Made by a program: the position numbers and the translations under genes
Source of the DNA: Liolophura sinensis
Taxonomy: Eukaryota > Mollusca > Polyplacophora > Chitonida > Chitonidae
Assembly (NCBI RefSeq): GCF_032854445.1
Contig: NC_088295.1
Location: 8,928,501-8,992,500 of the forward strand
Length of the DNA stretch: 64,000 nucleotides
Reading direction: 5' to 3'
The notes under the pieces: generated by a model
The model's input: only the letters and a program-made list of their open reading frames with translations
Database searches by the model: none
What the model was told of the DNA's origin: nothing
Shown: one piece after another, positions 25,901-39,757 of the stretch
Layout of the letters: each line of letters begins with the position of its first letter
Numbering within the stretch: position 1 is the first letter of the stretch

Positions 25901-28900
25901 GGAACTGCCACCAAATGCAAATAAGGAACAATGCATGAGACCAAATATTAATGTTCAAAATTTCTTCTTCAAAATACATCAGCAATAAAGAACACTTACA
26001 TTTTTGGCATCGAAAAAGTGTTGCTGGAAACCGGATCAATTGTATGAAAGCACTACATTTGTTACAGACACCAAAATTTACTGACAATGCATTGTTCCTG
26101 AGAATAGAATAAAATACTACATGGAGTACATGATAAACTGGCATGGGTAAGACTGACATCTAGACTGACTAGAACTACATGTAGAGTACAATGATACCAA
26201 TACCTCTTGTCCAGGCTTCAACATTACACAGTGGGCATATACCTGGAATTGGTGAATCAGCAGTTAGAGAGTTAGTATGAGCACAATGCAGTCACAGCTT
26301 CAACCCAACACAGTCAGAAAAGGATTCACGTGTTAATTGTTAATTGGTTTAATAGTAAAGATGCTGAACATACAATAACATTCAGCTGTAACTCCAAAAC
26401 CGACATAAAAAAACAGATAGGTGCAATAACAATATGTACAACATTTTGCAGTTTCTAAACTTCATCAATGAAGAAAATCTATATTCGCTGACAGCAATAC
26501 CATGCCCATGTATGTATCTCAGACAAAAGTACCCGAATTTTAATATATAACAGATGACTTGTATAATATTTTATGTGTATAAAGTATTTACTTTACAAGT
26601 TACCTGCTGCATGTTCATCTGTCGTATATAACCCAGACTCATGTAGTTTAGAGGTTACGTGCGTTTGTCTGCATTAACACTATTACAGCCATGTTATCTC
26701 CAGCATCTGCAAGTCATTTAACTGCAGATAAGCACAGTCTTAAGTCTAAAAGAAATGGAAACACTATGGTGTTCTTAATTTATTTTCCTAACCTATAGAT
26801 TAATTTCTAATGCAAGCCAGAGACCATTCTGTGTAATCCAGTCTAACCTGAGATCATCATGAGCTGAGCTGTTCTTTATTTTCTTGCATTTTTATTTAAA
26901 GTTTTATAAAGAACTTAAATCTTTATTTCCCCTATGAAGAATGGAATGTTTCTTTCACGCTGACTTTTTTCTCACACCATAAGCTCACAATCTGCCACAG
27001 TAATGCTTAACTATCAAAGAGATGTTTTAATGATCTGACCATCTATATTGTTCGATTCTCTCAGCATACATTCTCTCGTGGAATGATCAACCATACATGC
27101 ACTTTTAGCTTCAGTTACCAGGGAAGAGTATGCTACCTCTGCCAACACAACACATGAATTATTATTCATTATACCATGAAATGTCACCATAGAGAGAGCA
27201 CAAAATGTATCCATGCAATGAAAAATCTAGTTGAAAGTGGAATATTGCGAAGTGCTGATCAAGGGACAGACAACACATGAGGTCTCCACAACACCACATG
27301 CGTGTACTGGAAAGTCAATACAAAGTTAACTGTTGATATCAACCTGGATGTACATTTGTTGGCTCGCACACATATCCATTTTTACTGCTTCAATTGTGAT
27401 TTACCCTATATTTGTCCAATAGTCAGTTGTTGTAGTGTAATCAATGATACATAAATCTAGCCATTGTTTTCAAGATGGGTAAACAACCAATATTCTCACC
27501 AGTAAATGGTTCATAAACACGGAATGTGACCATGGATATAAATATAATCGCAGGCATCCTATGAAATATATTGTAGTGCTACGTGCAACAATTTCCTCCA
27601 TTCAGTCAAGACATATACACCCACATGCAGCATAATACTCATCATTAATATATTGGTTGTAATGCATGTTTGTGACATAAATGTTCTCATAACTGAGCAC
27701 TATCTTGGCATGTAACTAACTTGACGAATCAGGCAATTCCAGACTACATCAGATCTCCCTACCACAATTTTGACATCAGTGATCTCAAACCTGTCAGTAC
27801 ATGTACCAGGTACATGTATTTCAGGCTTAATCAAAAGTGATAAGGGATCACATTTAACAGACAACAGGTCACAATTATTCCTCGTTTGGCTACATTACAA
27901 CAGCACTGGCTGATTTAACAGGCATCTGCCTGAACATAACTGCGTACAGAGGTTCTGGTTTGGACAATGGATACTATATACAATCTACAGATAAAAAGGA
28001 AACTCTTCCTTCCATATACATGAACATGAAAGATTTCTGGCCTGTATATGTTCAACAACTTTCAAAAGACTACCCATTCTCATGTTGCTGCTATCATTTT
28101 ACAAGACCAGCATTGTGAGTGAAGAAAATCCTGAGAGTCAAATCATATGTCCTGCAACATTAAGTCACATGTTATCCACAAAGATAGGAATAATTCTGTT
28201 AAGCTGTTTAGGATATCATCTGAACTTTGACCTTCCAAATTTATAATCTTATTTTTATATCATGTTAATTAAAGGAAAAATAAATGTCAATAAATTCAGT
28301 AGTTAATTCTATTAAATATATGTTCATGCACTGTTAAGTAAAACGTTCAGCCTTTTGTACACCAATAGCATATTAAATCTTACACATGTATGTAAGCATA
28401 GAATTAGATGGTAGGCATGCTCTTTGTACATTTCATTATAACGTACAATCCATAGCAATGCAATACCATAATTTGTTAATTGTTAACTACTTGGAGGCAT
28501 GTAGGCCTATAATGTACATTTGAATGTAGAAACCAATAAAGTATTAATAGCTATTTAACTGCCCTAATCTCCTCTAATGCCACAAATCATGTGTAGAATT
28601 GACTATTTCTATGTCAACATAGCAAACCAAAACAATCAGGAATGAACAATAATAAATATCTATTATTCATGGCGTTGTTGAGAACAGTTAGTATCAGTCA
28701 ATGAAAACATAGAATGATTGTGTATCGGTTGCCATAGAGTTAGTGTTATGAAAGCATCCAGAGTCCTGTGATGCGTATCTGAAGTAAACAAGCACTTGGT
28801 TAGTACAGGATACCAAAACTCATAAACAGTTTAATGAACATCATAACAGAGAACACACAAGTAGTTTTTAGACGCCTGTTTATTCAGAATTACGGTGAGT

Positions 28901-29045
28901 ACAGGCTTGCAGGCAGATATATGTTTTCCAAATAGCCAACTACTCTAATACCTTATGGGTATAAACACTTTACTATTCCGGACAAAGGCCCACTGTGATC
29001 ATAACATACAAGGATGCACATTAAATTCCCTCCATGTAAATGTCT
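22946..29045. other. Unique AT-rich intronic sequence, about 6.1 kb
   Basis: No repeat array, SINE or exon was recognised. Short open frames on both strands are of chance length and show no domain. Confidence 0.5.
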
Positions 29046-29058
29046 TGAATTACAAAAG

Positions 29059-29423
29059 TGAGTGAGTGAGTGAGTGCTTAGAGTTTAACGTTATACTCAA
29101 CAGTTTTTCAGTCATATGACGATGAAGGAGTCCTTAGAGTGTATGTATATGTAATGTGCCTCCTTGATGCAGGATAGATTTCCACTGCTTTTATCTAGCG
29201 CTGCTTTACTCAGACCACTTACCAAAGGTAAGTAAGCCGTCCCACCCGAGCCACTATACTGATACAGGTCAACTAGTTGTTGCACTATCCCCTTAATGCT
29301 GAATTCCAAGCGAGGAGGCTACTACATGTACTTCAGCATTTCAGGTCTAAGGTGTGACCCAGGATTGACCGTGGATATATACTGCCCCTGAAGCAGACGC
29401 TTCAACTGAGCCACTGGGGCTGG
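29059..29423 (-). mobile_element. tRNA-related SINE of a second family, with target-site duplication
   Basis: The element starts on the plus strand with a GTGAGTGAGTGAGTG tail and ends with a tRNA-like segment. On the minus strand this reads CCAGTGGCTCAGTTGAAGCG with a B-box-like stretch about 60 bases later. It is flanked by TGAATTACAAAAG (29046-29058) and TGAATTACACAAG (29424-29436), a 13-bp duplication with one mismatch. I recall this GTGAGTG-led type as widespread in mollusc genomes; a repeat-library search would confirm it. Confidence 0.82.
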
Positions 29424-29436
29424 TGAATTACACAAG

Positions 29437-32400
29437 CTATTTTCAAATTGTGGCTTGTAAAAAATTCATGGAATCTATTCAACAACTGAGATTGAGCAAC
29501 TGTTACAGACTGCAGTCAAGTCAAGATCCAAAACACCCCAAAACAGAAGTCAATATGTTCTCTGCTGCACCTTTTGAGATTTCCACCAACAGCTGTTCCT
29601 CAATCCCATTAGTATCCCAACAGTCCATTGATTAGCATTTAAGTCAACTAACAGTAAGCCACACCGTGCAAGTAGTGACTGGTAGCCAATTATACTGGAT
29701 CTCTAATGATTTACCTGCTATGGGATAAATGAGAAAGGGAACACTGGCTGTAAAACACGATTGGTGCACTGAGCACTAATCGTGCGTACTGGCTGCACCG
29801 ACAGAGCTCACAATATGTGGAGGCTACACAAGTCTACTGGCTGCAGAGCTCACAATTTGTAGAGGCTACACAGGATGACGGTGAAGCAGGACTGCCGGAC
29901 TTCTACACGATTGGTGGAGACTACCAAGAATCACACAGAAAAAATGTGAATGAATTCTTTTGGCTGAATAAAAAACAAATGATCAATGCTCATTCCATTA
30001 CTGCCTGTGCATATGCTGATAAAAAGCTCTGAATACATAAATGTAAGTGTAGTACACAAAATAAGAAGTATTTTCTAGTTGCTGGTCTATGTAATTAACA
30101 GATCTTTCTTCTTTACGTTCAGATCTATGTGGTCGCATCATGTCTAGGGTTTACCTGTATTTAGGCTATTAACCACACACTTCTCCCTCATTCTGAGTCT
30201 GCCCCTCACCACTACCCTGTGCTTTACAGATCAGGTAATCTCCCTTTATGCTGTACCTAACTCGAGTAAATCTGAACAAACTGAAATATCTGACAAGCAA
30301 TTTCAGTGGCTGACTACAGATTTCTGTTGTATTGATCTCTAAGTTAACATAATATTCCCATTAGACACATACAGCTTTCCATTAGCCCTGTGCTAGCTCT
30401 GAAAAATGAACAGATCATATGTCATCAAAGATAACAACAAACAAATGACTATTTCCATGAGGGCAATCAGGCTAGCCAACAGAACAAACACCCAGACTCA
30501 CATAATAGCTACTGTAAGCAGAGGGGCTCTTTCCCCGCTTGTCAAGCAGAAGACACTACTTCCCAGCTAAGGTGGTTGTTGTAGAACGTCTTGAGGCAAT
30601 GTAGCTTTCAAACAAACCTCACTCACCACATGGCAAGCCAATATTGCTCTGCACAGATGCTCTAATGAGAAGGTGTGAAAATAGCAATACTGAAGAAATG
30701 GACTATTCACAATACATGTAGCTACTAGGCAACACAATGTCAACAATCTGAAAATAACTGAATGACATTAGACAGCCCAGCAACATATTGCCACAGTATT
30801 AGCAATGGTCAATATGCAATGGAGCAGAAATATATCATCACAGCTAATAAAAGCTTTAGTTGTGAATGCAAAACATATTCCATGATTTTCAACACATATT
30901 TTCTGTACTGAAAAATAATTCCATAATTTTAATCTACATGTATGATGCTGGTAATGCACAATGACAATTGAACATAACTCACTTATAAATATATTAATAT
31001 GACGAATGCAATATGCATTAATTACACCCATAACGTAAATAAAAACACTAGGTAAAAAAGCAGTATGCTGCATACATATTGGATTGAGCAGATACATCTA
31101 TAGGATTAATAGGATGGTGATGTTCTGCTGTATAATAACAGAGGTAATCCAATAGGACTCCTTGTCATCAGTGACCTCCCCTGATCAGATCAGCCGGCCA
31201 CTTTGGTGCCAGTCTGAACCAGCTGAATAACCTCTTACACATGTTAAAGCCTGGAAACCTCAAATGGCTAACTGAACAGCCATCACAGGCACATTAATCT
31301 AGGAGGTAGATGGTCTGGCCAACCATTAAGCTTAACCTTCTCTATTGGCTCCAGTCTGGCTTCCAGATCAGTTAAATAATGGCCTGCTCTAGGTTACAGG
31401 CTGGGTAATATATAGACCCATTTCACATCCGCCATTTGTCATACAGTACAAAGCTCTAAATTTACACAGTTCTGACTTCATGTGTTTTGTTTTCATTGCG
31501 CACAATTTCCCTGAGTCATTGTCATGGCTGTGTAACCCTCAAAGTTCAATACACACTCACATTAAGGAAACTCATGGTTGTTGTACGTGTACATGACTCT
31601 GTATTGCAGGTTCACACATCTGGATACATGGTATCAAAATACCACATACTGCACATGTGCAATCCCAAACGGAAAATCATTTACAGGCATACATGTATAT
31701 ATACGTATATAAGTGATGAGTGTTATTCTGTGGATGCTGAATGATGTTTACTTCATCTAGCTGTTCACAAAGTGTATATGAACACATATACCATGCTGTC
31801 TGAATTGGTACAAGAGAAGTTTATTCACTGATAGGAATTCATGTGATCATGTCAAACCAAGTGATACTAGTGTGTTCATGTATGTTAGATCAAGCCTGAA
31901 AATAAATGTGTAGGAACAGGCCTGAAAAAGAAATAAGCATAAATGACTTTGAGAACTGTTAAACTTTATTAAGTTTATCTAAGTAGGTCAAGCGAAGAGC
32001 CTTGTGGGAATGGTATCCTGTCAGAGTGGCCAGAGAAATAATCGGCTGCTGTTTGTGTTACCATGGCTATACAGCCATCAGCTTTCACAACAGCCCAATG
32101 ACGTCAAATAGAAAGACAGCTTTTATATTATTTATGACACCTTAAAATGAAAATGCTGTATTCCATCTTTGCTTTCTATAATGAAGACAGAGCAAGCAAA
32201 TCTTTGACAAGAAGAAGTGGTTTTCATTTTGCAACAGCCTTTGTTCTTCCAGACGGCACAGTCTGAAGTTGTGAAGCAAACACGCCAGTCCATGACAAGA
32301 AATGGAGAATTAAATACAATGCAGACGCCTACTTCTAGTTGGTCAAGCTACCAGTTACTTTCCTCAACAATGAACTGTTCCAGTCTAATCCAAATGACTA

Positions 32401-35400
32401 TACAATTTGACATGTGGCAGTCCAAAATTTTCACTGTAAAACATAAATGGCTATTTCAACAGTTATTACTTTATTATCTAAAAGGAGATGTGTGTGAGTG
32501 CATATGTACCAACATGTACAGGACTTGATTAAGAGAATATGTAGGTAATCCACACTATCGTCAGGACATATTTAGACAAGTTAAACAATTGGTGAAAAAT
32601 ATTGGTTTTATATTGATTCTAGTTGATTCTTTTCAAATCACTGGTAGAATTTTTCGATCCCCAAATACCTACTGAGAACAGGGAAAATTACTACAGGCTT
32701 ACTGTTGTTGGCCTTATTGTAAATAAACACACATTAATTAAAGCATATCAAAATTAATTTAATTTGTTAATCTGTGGTGTAAACAGGCTCAATAAATTAA
32801 ATTGAACTCTCTTATACAGTGTAAGCATTATGCGAACATTTACATATATGTAGCAAAAAATACAACGTTGCACGAATGCCTAAATGCTATCGTACTAATA
32901 TGTTATGTTATGCGTCAGTGTAATTCATGAATCTGTTACACAGAGATAGAGCGATACTGATGACACAGAATTGACAAGTGAAAAACCTGGGTTGAAATTT
33001 ACAGTTGTGATAAGCCGCTGGTCTATAGAGCTACATGCAAGCAGTATTAGTTAATATCTGTTCACAAAGCTGACCAGTGAGTAGGCTTGTGGAGGCGAGC
33101 AGAGAGAGAGTCTATGGATCAGTAAAGGCAATAAATTTGATGCTGCAGAGAACATGAAGGGAAGAACTACAGGAAACTGAATCACTTTGTGTGCCAATCT
33201 CCCCAAAAGCATTATTCACTCTGAACCATTTTTCACGCACTGGTAGACACTTGTCATGAAGTGGTCTCCTGTATCTTACCATGCCAGCAGATGAAAGAGG
33301 CTTAGACCCACACAATGCCACTGCCATGACTGCTGGCATGGAACCTCTACAGATATATGAACACATCTTAATTCATCTTCAAGAAAAATGCATGTATTTA
33401 CAAGCCTTAAGGACCAAAAAAGTTTATTTCATACCCAAACTGAAAATGACGTATTAAAGCAAAAGCAGTCTTCTGTAATCCAACAGCATTTGAGAATCTG
33501 TCAGCCATGGCTTTTTCTCAATCTGTCCGGATAAATGGAAACATGGCCGCTTATATCTCACTTCACCTCATTGCTAGCCAGTGCAACAACACAATGAAGC
33601 AAGGCATTACTCAATGGGTCTCAGCAGAATATCAACAGCATATAATTCTGAGCTGCATAATTCTGTCGGGCTTGTTATAATGAAGACAGATCATCCCGCC
33701 TCAAAGTGGCACTTGTCGCAGGCGCATAGCGCAATAATCACGTCCTCTCAGCTTCCTGTGTTGGGGTTGGTTACAATTCAATTTCTCATATCAACATTTT
33801 TACTTCATTTGAGCACTCTGTTCGCTTGCAAAGCCCTTGTTGCAAAAGACAGATTGGCATGAGGACAGAGCTCATACCTGAAACTGCCAGACTTATAGGG
33901 TCAATCTCTACTGCTAATGGCAGCTATGATACAGCTGAGACAAGCTCTTAGAAGCAGCCTGACATTTCCTGGTGTTATGTCTCTGTTGGTAATTCTCTAA
34001 ACATTAGACCACACCTATGTTTATGACACATAGCCACAAGACACTGACCTGGTCTTGACAAAAAGCTGATTAGTTATGTTTGTGTGTTAGTTTTGTCAAC
34101 AAGCATGTCCAGCTGCAAGGCTTAATACATGTAGCTGTCCTTGTCTGGGGCAGGTCAACATTTCATCAGCACACAGGTACCCAGGTGCTGAAACACATAT
34201 GCCTGTGCCCTTCAACAAGTTGGTGAACTGTACACCATCTGGCACCACCTCATCTTTTTACAAATACCAGACCATTTAGTTGAGTTCATTTCATTGGCTA
34301 AAATTTTTTCCAAAAATTTTCAAACAGTGAAAAGCCACCTACTGTAAAATACTTGCTGACATTTTAACAGATTTTCTTAATGGAAAATGTGTCAAAATAG
34401 TTGTGCTACTAACAATACTTAGCGTAGGCCTACACCTATAAGAACTTGTGCTTATGTGCATTGTCATAAGCATACATTTAATCACATGAAGCAAAACAAA
34501 GGTTTTCAAATAATTGGCATTATTTTTACAAAACAGTATGAAAAATCTATAATATGCCATTTAGATGGTAAGGTTCAAGTCATCCTTATCTTCTAATCTA
34601 TTATACCAGGAAAACTGATGAGTCTTAGAAAGCTTCACAGCCAGAGGATGCCCAGCAATTTCTTCCTTTGATCAAAATAATGGCTTGGACAAGAGCAAAA
34701 ACTGTGAAAATTTCCCATCAGCACATACAGTGTGTATGCTCGTTACTGCTCAATTGGTCTCTAAGAGATGAATCAATTACAACCTGGTTGAAGTGCTACT
34801 GATCTATCAATCAATGTAATTGTGAAGAACTTACACAAGAGCCATATGTTTTAAATCCTGTCCAGTTCAGTGCCAATTGCAGTTTTTGGAATTCACAGAC
34901 AGATGAGATATTAGCCTGTTGCATGCATCACCTCATCCCTGTTCCCTAGCTAGCAGGCAGAGGAGCTTTGCTGCACGCAGTCAGCAATGACGAACACACA
35001 ACCATAGCCAGACAGTCAGTCTGCTGTATATCACCAATCTCACAGGTCTTACACAGGCCTTTAGTCACTGCCTTGACATGAGCAGAGAAATACAGGGCTT
35101 GAGAAATGTCACTGACTATACACAAGGAGATACCTTTGACACCTAAACTGATGGTACTATTCCTCCAGACAGATTCATAAGGTCTTCAAGAGACATGGCC
35201 AGCTAGGTATATGTATGATTGTGTTGACATTTTTCGATCATGAATGGGTCACTTGTCACCCTACTCAATATTGTGACCACAGAAATAGCTTGATGTCCTT
35301 TACTGAGACCTGTACATAGAGCCTTCATGGAAACACTGACTTCCTTGGAAGCAGAATGTAAACAAGACAACAGAAGACAAGAAATGGTTATTTATTTTCA

Positions 35401-38400
35401 CAGTGACCGAGGTGTGAAGGATATGGTGGCGCAATTAATAGTAATTAAGCCCGTCCTGACCAGGTGCGAAGAGTTCAGCTGAAGAAAATCCATAGAGCAA
35501 GAGGGGATCTGCTTCTGGAAAAAAGACAGATCTGCTGGATATGGCAGCTTCCTGCCTCCAAGGCTTGCCGCTGGATTAGCCAGCGACACATGGTTAGCCT
35601 TCATAGCATCTACCCACATCTGCCAGCTTGTGCAGGGATCAGGCAGCTTTGGGGACAATACACAGGCCAGAATCACATCTGCAGCACTGAGACTCTCTAG
35701 TGCCAGGCTGCCAGCTCATTCCACAGGCTATACTCAGCGTGCACATATGTTGTCAGTACATGTGGCTTAGCATTCCCCACACAAATACATACTGTCAGCA
35801 GCATATGCGCACATACAGCAATGCGTTTCATTCAACCAGTAATAAATAACAAAAATATGAATATGAAAACAACACACATAATTTACATGTAAGTTGTACA
35901 GACATTTTCTGTAACCAGTGAGCTTTGGCTAGAATGTCATATGTCAAGAAACACTACTAGATTATCCTGTATGGTCCGCTGAAGACAACCATATTGAATG
36001 CCAGACATTCACCAATTTTGACACAATTCCAGGTGTTCTTGTTGCGTAACTGCCATGTTATAGAGCCTATACCCAATACAGAATCTTCAATCTCAGTGGT
36101 TATGAGCTGATCCAGTTAACATGCCACAACATTCCCCACTCCAAAGTTGAGAAAGCCAGACCTTCTTACAAGGAGGAAAACGGAAGCATTTTTGAAACCC
36201 CAAACCAGGCTTTACCCGAATGTTCTGAGAAATACAATACGAGGATGAATGGAAACCCTACCCACCTTTCTTAAACACTATCAAATCTGCTGTAGCATTT
36301 ATCACCGAGTCAGGAAACCAAAGAGGGCGTCAGGTATAATGGCTTATTACATACAGAATGACTGAGAGGTCTCAAAGTGATAAAAATGATACAGTGATTG
36401 TGTTACATAGCCCTGTCATATCCAGTACTGGTAGCTCATTATCTGACTAGTCACCAGCCCCTCTGCGGCTTGAAACATCATAACCATGCTGCAATCATCA
36501 TCTTTAAGGAATCTGAGACATTCTGCCAAACACTACCGGAGCAGCCTGAAATTTAAGTCACACCTTTAACAGAAGTTACACCCTATACAAATAAAAGCGT
36601 TGTGTAGATCAGTCTCAAGTCTCAATCCCATGATCTATCCATAGGGGTACATACAGCCTCAATCTTGATGGTCAAATTACACAAACACGTGTAGTGAGAC
36701 AGCCACGTCAAACATTCTTCATATGTATATTTATGATGTAATAACAAGTAAGGTGTAATGTACCATAATAACTGCCAGACGCTAGGTGTGATAATAGCAC
36801 CATACCAGCAGGATTCTCATGCTCTGGACCAAGCAGCAGTTCATATACATGCAGCTTACATGTGTATACTTGTAATGCTTCTGTTATTTAAAACCACCCA
36901 TATATACTTTTTACTACCCATATGTAATTTTCAATAATTTTTCTTATATTATTAGAGATGTACTTTAAAATTAAGGCTACACCCTTACCTTATTTTGTTT
37001 TGTTATTTTGTAAGAATGATGAATTTCAAAAGAAGGAAGGTCAAACATGTACATGTACATGTCATACGTGTATGAAGTGAGTCGTAATCAAACATGAACA
37101 AAAAAGGGATGTTATGTACAAACAATACACCACCAGACATTATGGTTCACACCCATATTGTGCCTTTCTGTTTATTTTAATACTTTCTTATAATTTCCAG
37201 TTCTCTGATGTTTTATAATGGAAAATGGTCTGATGACTATTGATCTGGAAAGTTTGACACTAAGGGGTTTCTTGAACATTTACACGAGTCTTAAAGTTGG
37301 TCAAACTATCTACTTAATACATGCATGTAGATGTGTTGAATTAATTAGAATAAGCAGCCATTAATCCAAATGACTCACTCAGAACCTGCTTGACTGACCA
37401 TTTACTTATAATCTAATATCAGGTAAAACATGAATTCTTTACATCCTCTTTGTGCGAACACCTACAGGCAGACGTGAGAAATGGAAATCTCTGAGTTACA
37501 TTTTATCTATCCCCAAATATGTAGAATGCGTTATCTTCCATCTGTACCAACACTACATGTATGCTCCTCCTATATTTAATTTAGTATTTTGGCAATAAAA
37601 CATATTACATCCATGACTATGTATTACTTGTTTGACTCCACTATACAGAGCAGATGAACATTTTCCCAATTAACAACTGGTCTATATAGACATTGTTTGT
37701 TTCATTCTGCTCTCTCAGGGCATTGATCCTTCCTTTTGGTTTGATCAAGAACTGACAGTCTGAACAAATCAAGGTACTTTGTTTAGCAGAAATTTTCCAT
37801 GTAATTGTTGCTGTTACTGTGGAACTACCTCCAGTGTAAAAGTAACAGGGTGAGGAGCTACGCAAATAGCGTGTGTTCTGAGGCTGCGTGGAGTCAGGTC
37901 AAGCAGAGAGCGGGGGACTAAGGTGGCGAGGGTGTATACAAACACTGCTGCAGCCAATCAGTTGCTACATAATGATGTATCTGTTCCCTTTATTTTGAGT
38001 CCATTGCCTGTCCCAGGGACAGGGTCAGAGGGAAGAGGAAGTGGGTGCAAGGTTACCTTTAACTTCTTTCCCTGCCAGCATCATGCACATATACCATAAG
38101 TGCATATATAGGCTTCCCCAGTCTGCATGTGGGTGACGCTTGTATATACCCTGACCCCTGGTGCTACTGAATCTCTGACCCAGACAACCAACAGTCTTAC
38201 AAACATGTAGGGCAGAAAGAACTTAGAGAGACTGACAATGTAACACAGACAACAGCTTGATATTACAGACAGGTAGAGTTAACACAATACAGCAAAATGT
38301 ACTTCAGACAGCAGCTAGATAGCTTTGTATGTTCGTTCGCTTGAATGAATATGTGAGTATGGCTGAATGCTACTTTGGCAATAATGGAGCCAAACTGTGC

Positions 38401-39605
38401 GTCACATGAGATTTAATGGCACCTTCAACATAACTTACTTTCAATGTTACGTTCTCCATGTAGCAAACCAGTTGCAATGACATGTTTTGAATACTGCTTC
38501 ACCAGAATGTCATGCCTAAGACAGCAGCCATGATGCCCCACCCTATCATTACACTGATTATACGCCATCTTTCAGACCATAGTTTTACTCGATTTGCTGC
38601 GTGATCTTGCACTACACAGGGGCTGCTGGGTAAATCGAAAATGAAAGAAAACAATGACCATGACAACAGCACCAAACAATAACTCCAGAAATATTACACC
38701 TGTACAGCTCAATATAGTATATATGAATAATGTACAGGTATGACTGATGGTATGATGAACCATAAAATATGACAGTGTAACATGACATGTCAAGATCACC
38801 CACTTGTACGTATGCAAAATAAAGTGACCAGAAAAGTACCCAGAAACAAGATAGAAGTAATCCACACCAGGCTTTAATACTAAGCTGGATTTGGAAGATG
38901 ACAAAAGCACTGATTGTTCTGACAATGTCTTGACATCCTGCTGTCTCTGTAGCCATTACTGAGTGACCTTCCATTGATGCACAACTGTCCTTGTAATATC
39001 TAATCTGCAGACATCATTAACTATTGCCCTAAACCTGGTCAATATGGTTATAAATTTAACAATTGACTTGTCAAGCAATTTCATGTCTGGTTGTCATAGA
39101 AACACTAGCATACCCCCTACGATGTTTACTGGCTTGAAAATGTAGTGATACATGTGCCCATTATAGGCACACATTGAGTAAAAGCCAGGTAACAATGAGT
39201 TTACATGTGCATCCTCTGAGCCATTGATGACAGACAACCCAAGGACAGGTCTATTATCCCATTGGACAAGAACATCAAAGGACATCGTATTGATTGAACA
39301 TTTGCAGCAAGCAAGAAATAATACAATGGGTTCATGTGTAGTACTTATGCAAATTTGTTGAAAGATCACTGTATTTTTACAGTAACAAGGTAAGCTGAAG
39401 TAAATCATGCGTAAAACTCACTGCCATTCATCAGGTAACTAGACTATGTGTCTGTATGGTGTAAACCTGCTTGGCAAACATCATTCGGTTGCAGACGTTG
39501 TCAATTCCTGTTCAAACTTTAACCATGAAGAGGCTGATAATCTGTGAACCTCAAAAACAGATCACTTTTTTAGAGATAATTTAAACCTTAAGTCATGCTT
39601 AAAAT
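29437..39605. other. Unique intronic sequence, about 10.2 kb
   Basis: No array or SINE was recognised. It holds a small hairpin (29756-29784), a 40-bp near-duplicate (29787-29830 and 29835-29872), and a high-complexity block at about 33480-33860. Overlapping open frames at 35398-35700 and 38572-38974 show no domain or splice pairing. Confidence 0.5.
29787..29872. repeat. Short direct duplication, two copies of about 40 bp
   Basis: TACTGGCTGCA and AGAGCTCACAAT...GGCTACACA occur twice in a row (29787-29830 and 29835-29872). The second copy lacks six bases. This looks like an aborted or nascent tandem repeat. Confidence 0.75.
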
Positions 39606-39757
39606 CCAGGCAGAGAGGAAAGCAGGAAGTGCCTGGCGAAAACCCGACGACCATCAGCAGGGTGCTGATAGATCTTTCCACGTATGACCAGAAAAGAAGC
39701 TAACATAAGCTGGACTTGAACTCCCAGTTCACTGGTGACCCCATTATGCTCAGTTCA
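39606..39757 (-). mobile_element. Decayed SINE fragment (family 1)
   Basis: The central body and tRNA-like head are recognisable (AAGCTGGACTTGAACTC near 39705), but many positions are changed and the tail half is missing. Confidence 0.7.

Noticed and set aside
35398-35700. Overlapping open frames on both strands (92 and 78 codons)
   Set aside because: No similarity recognised, no splice borders, and openness on both strands suggests composition.
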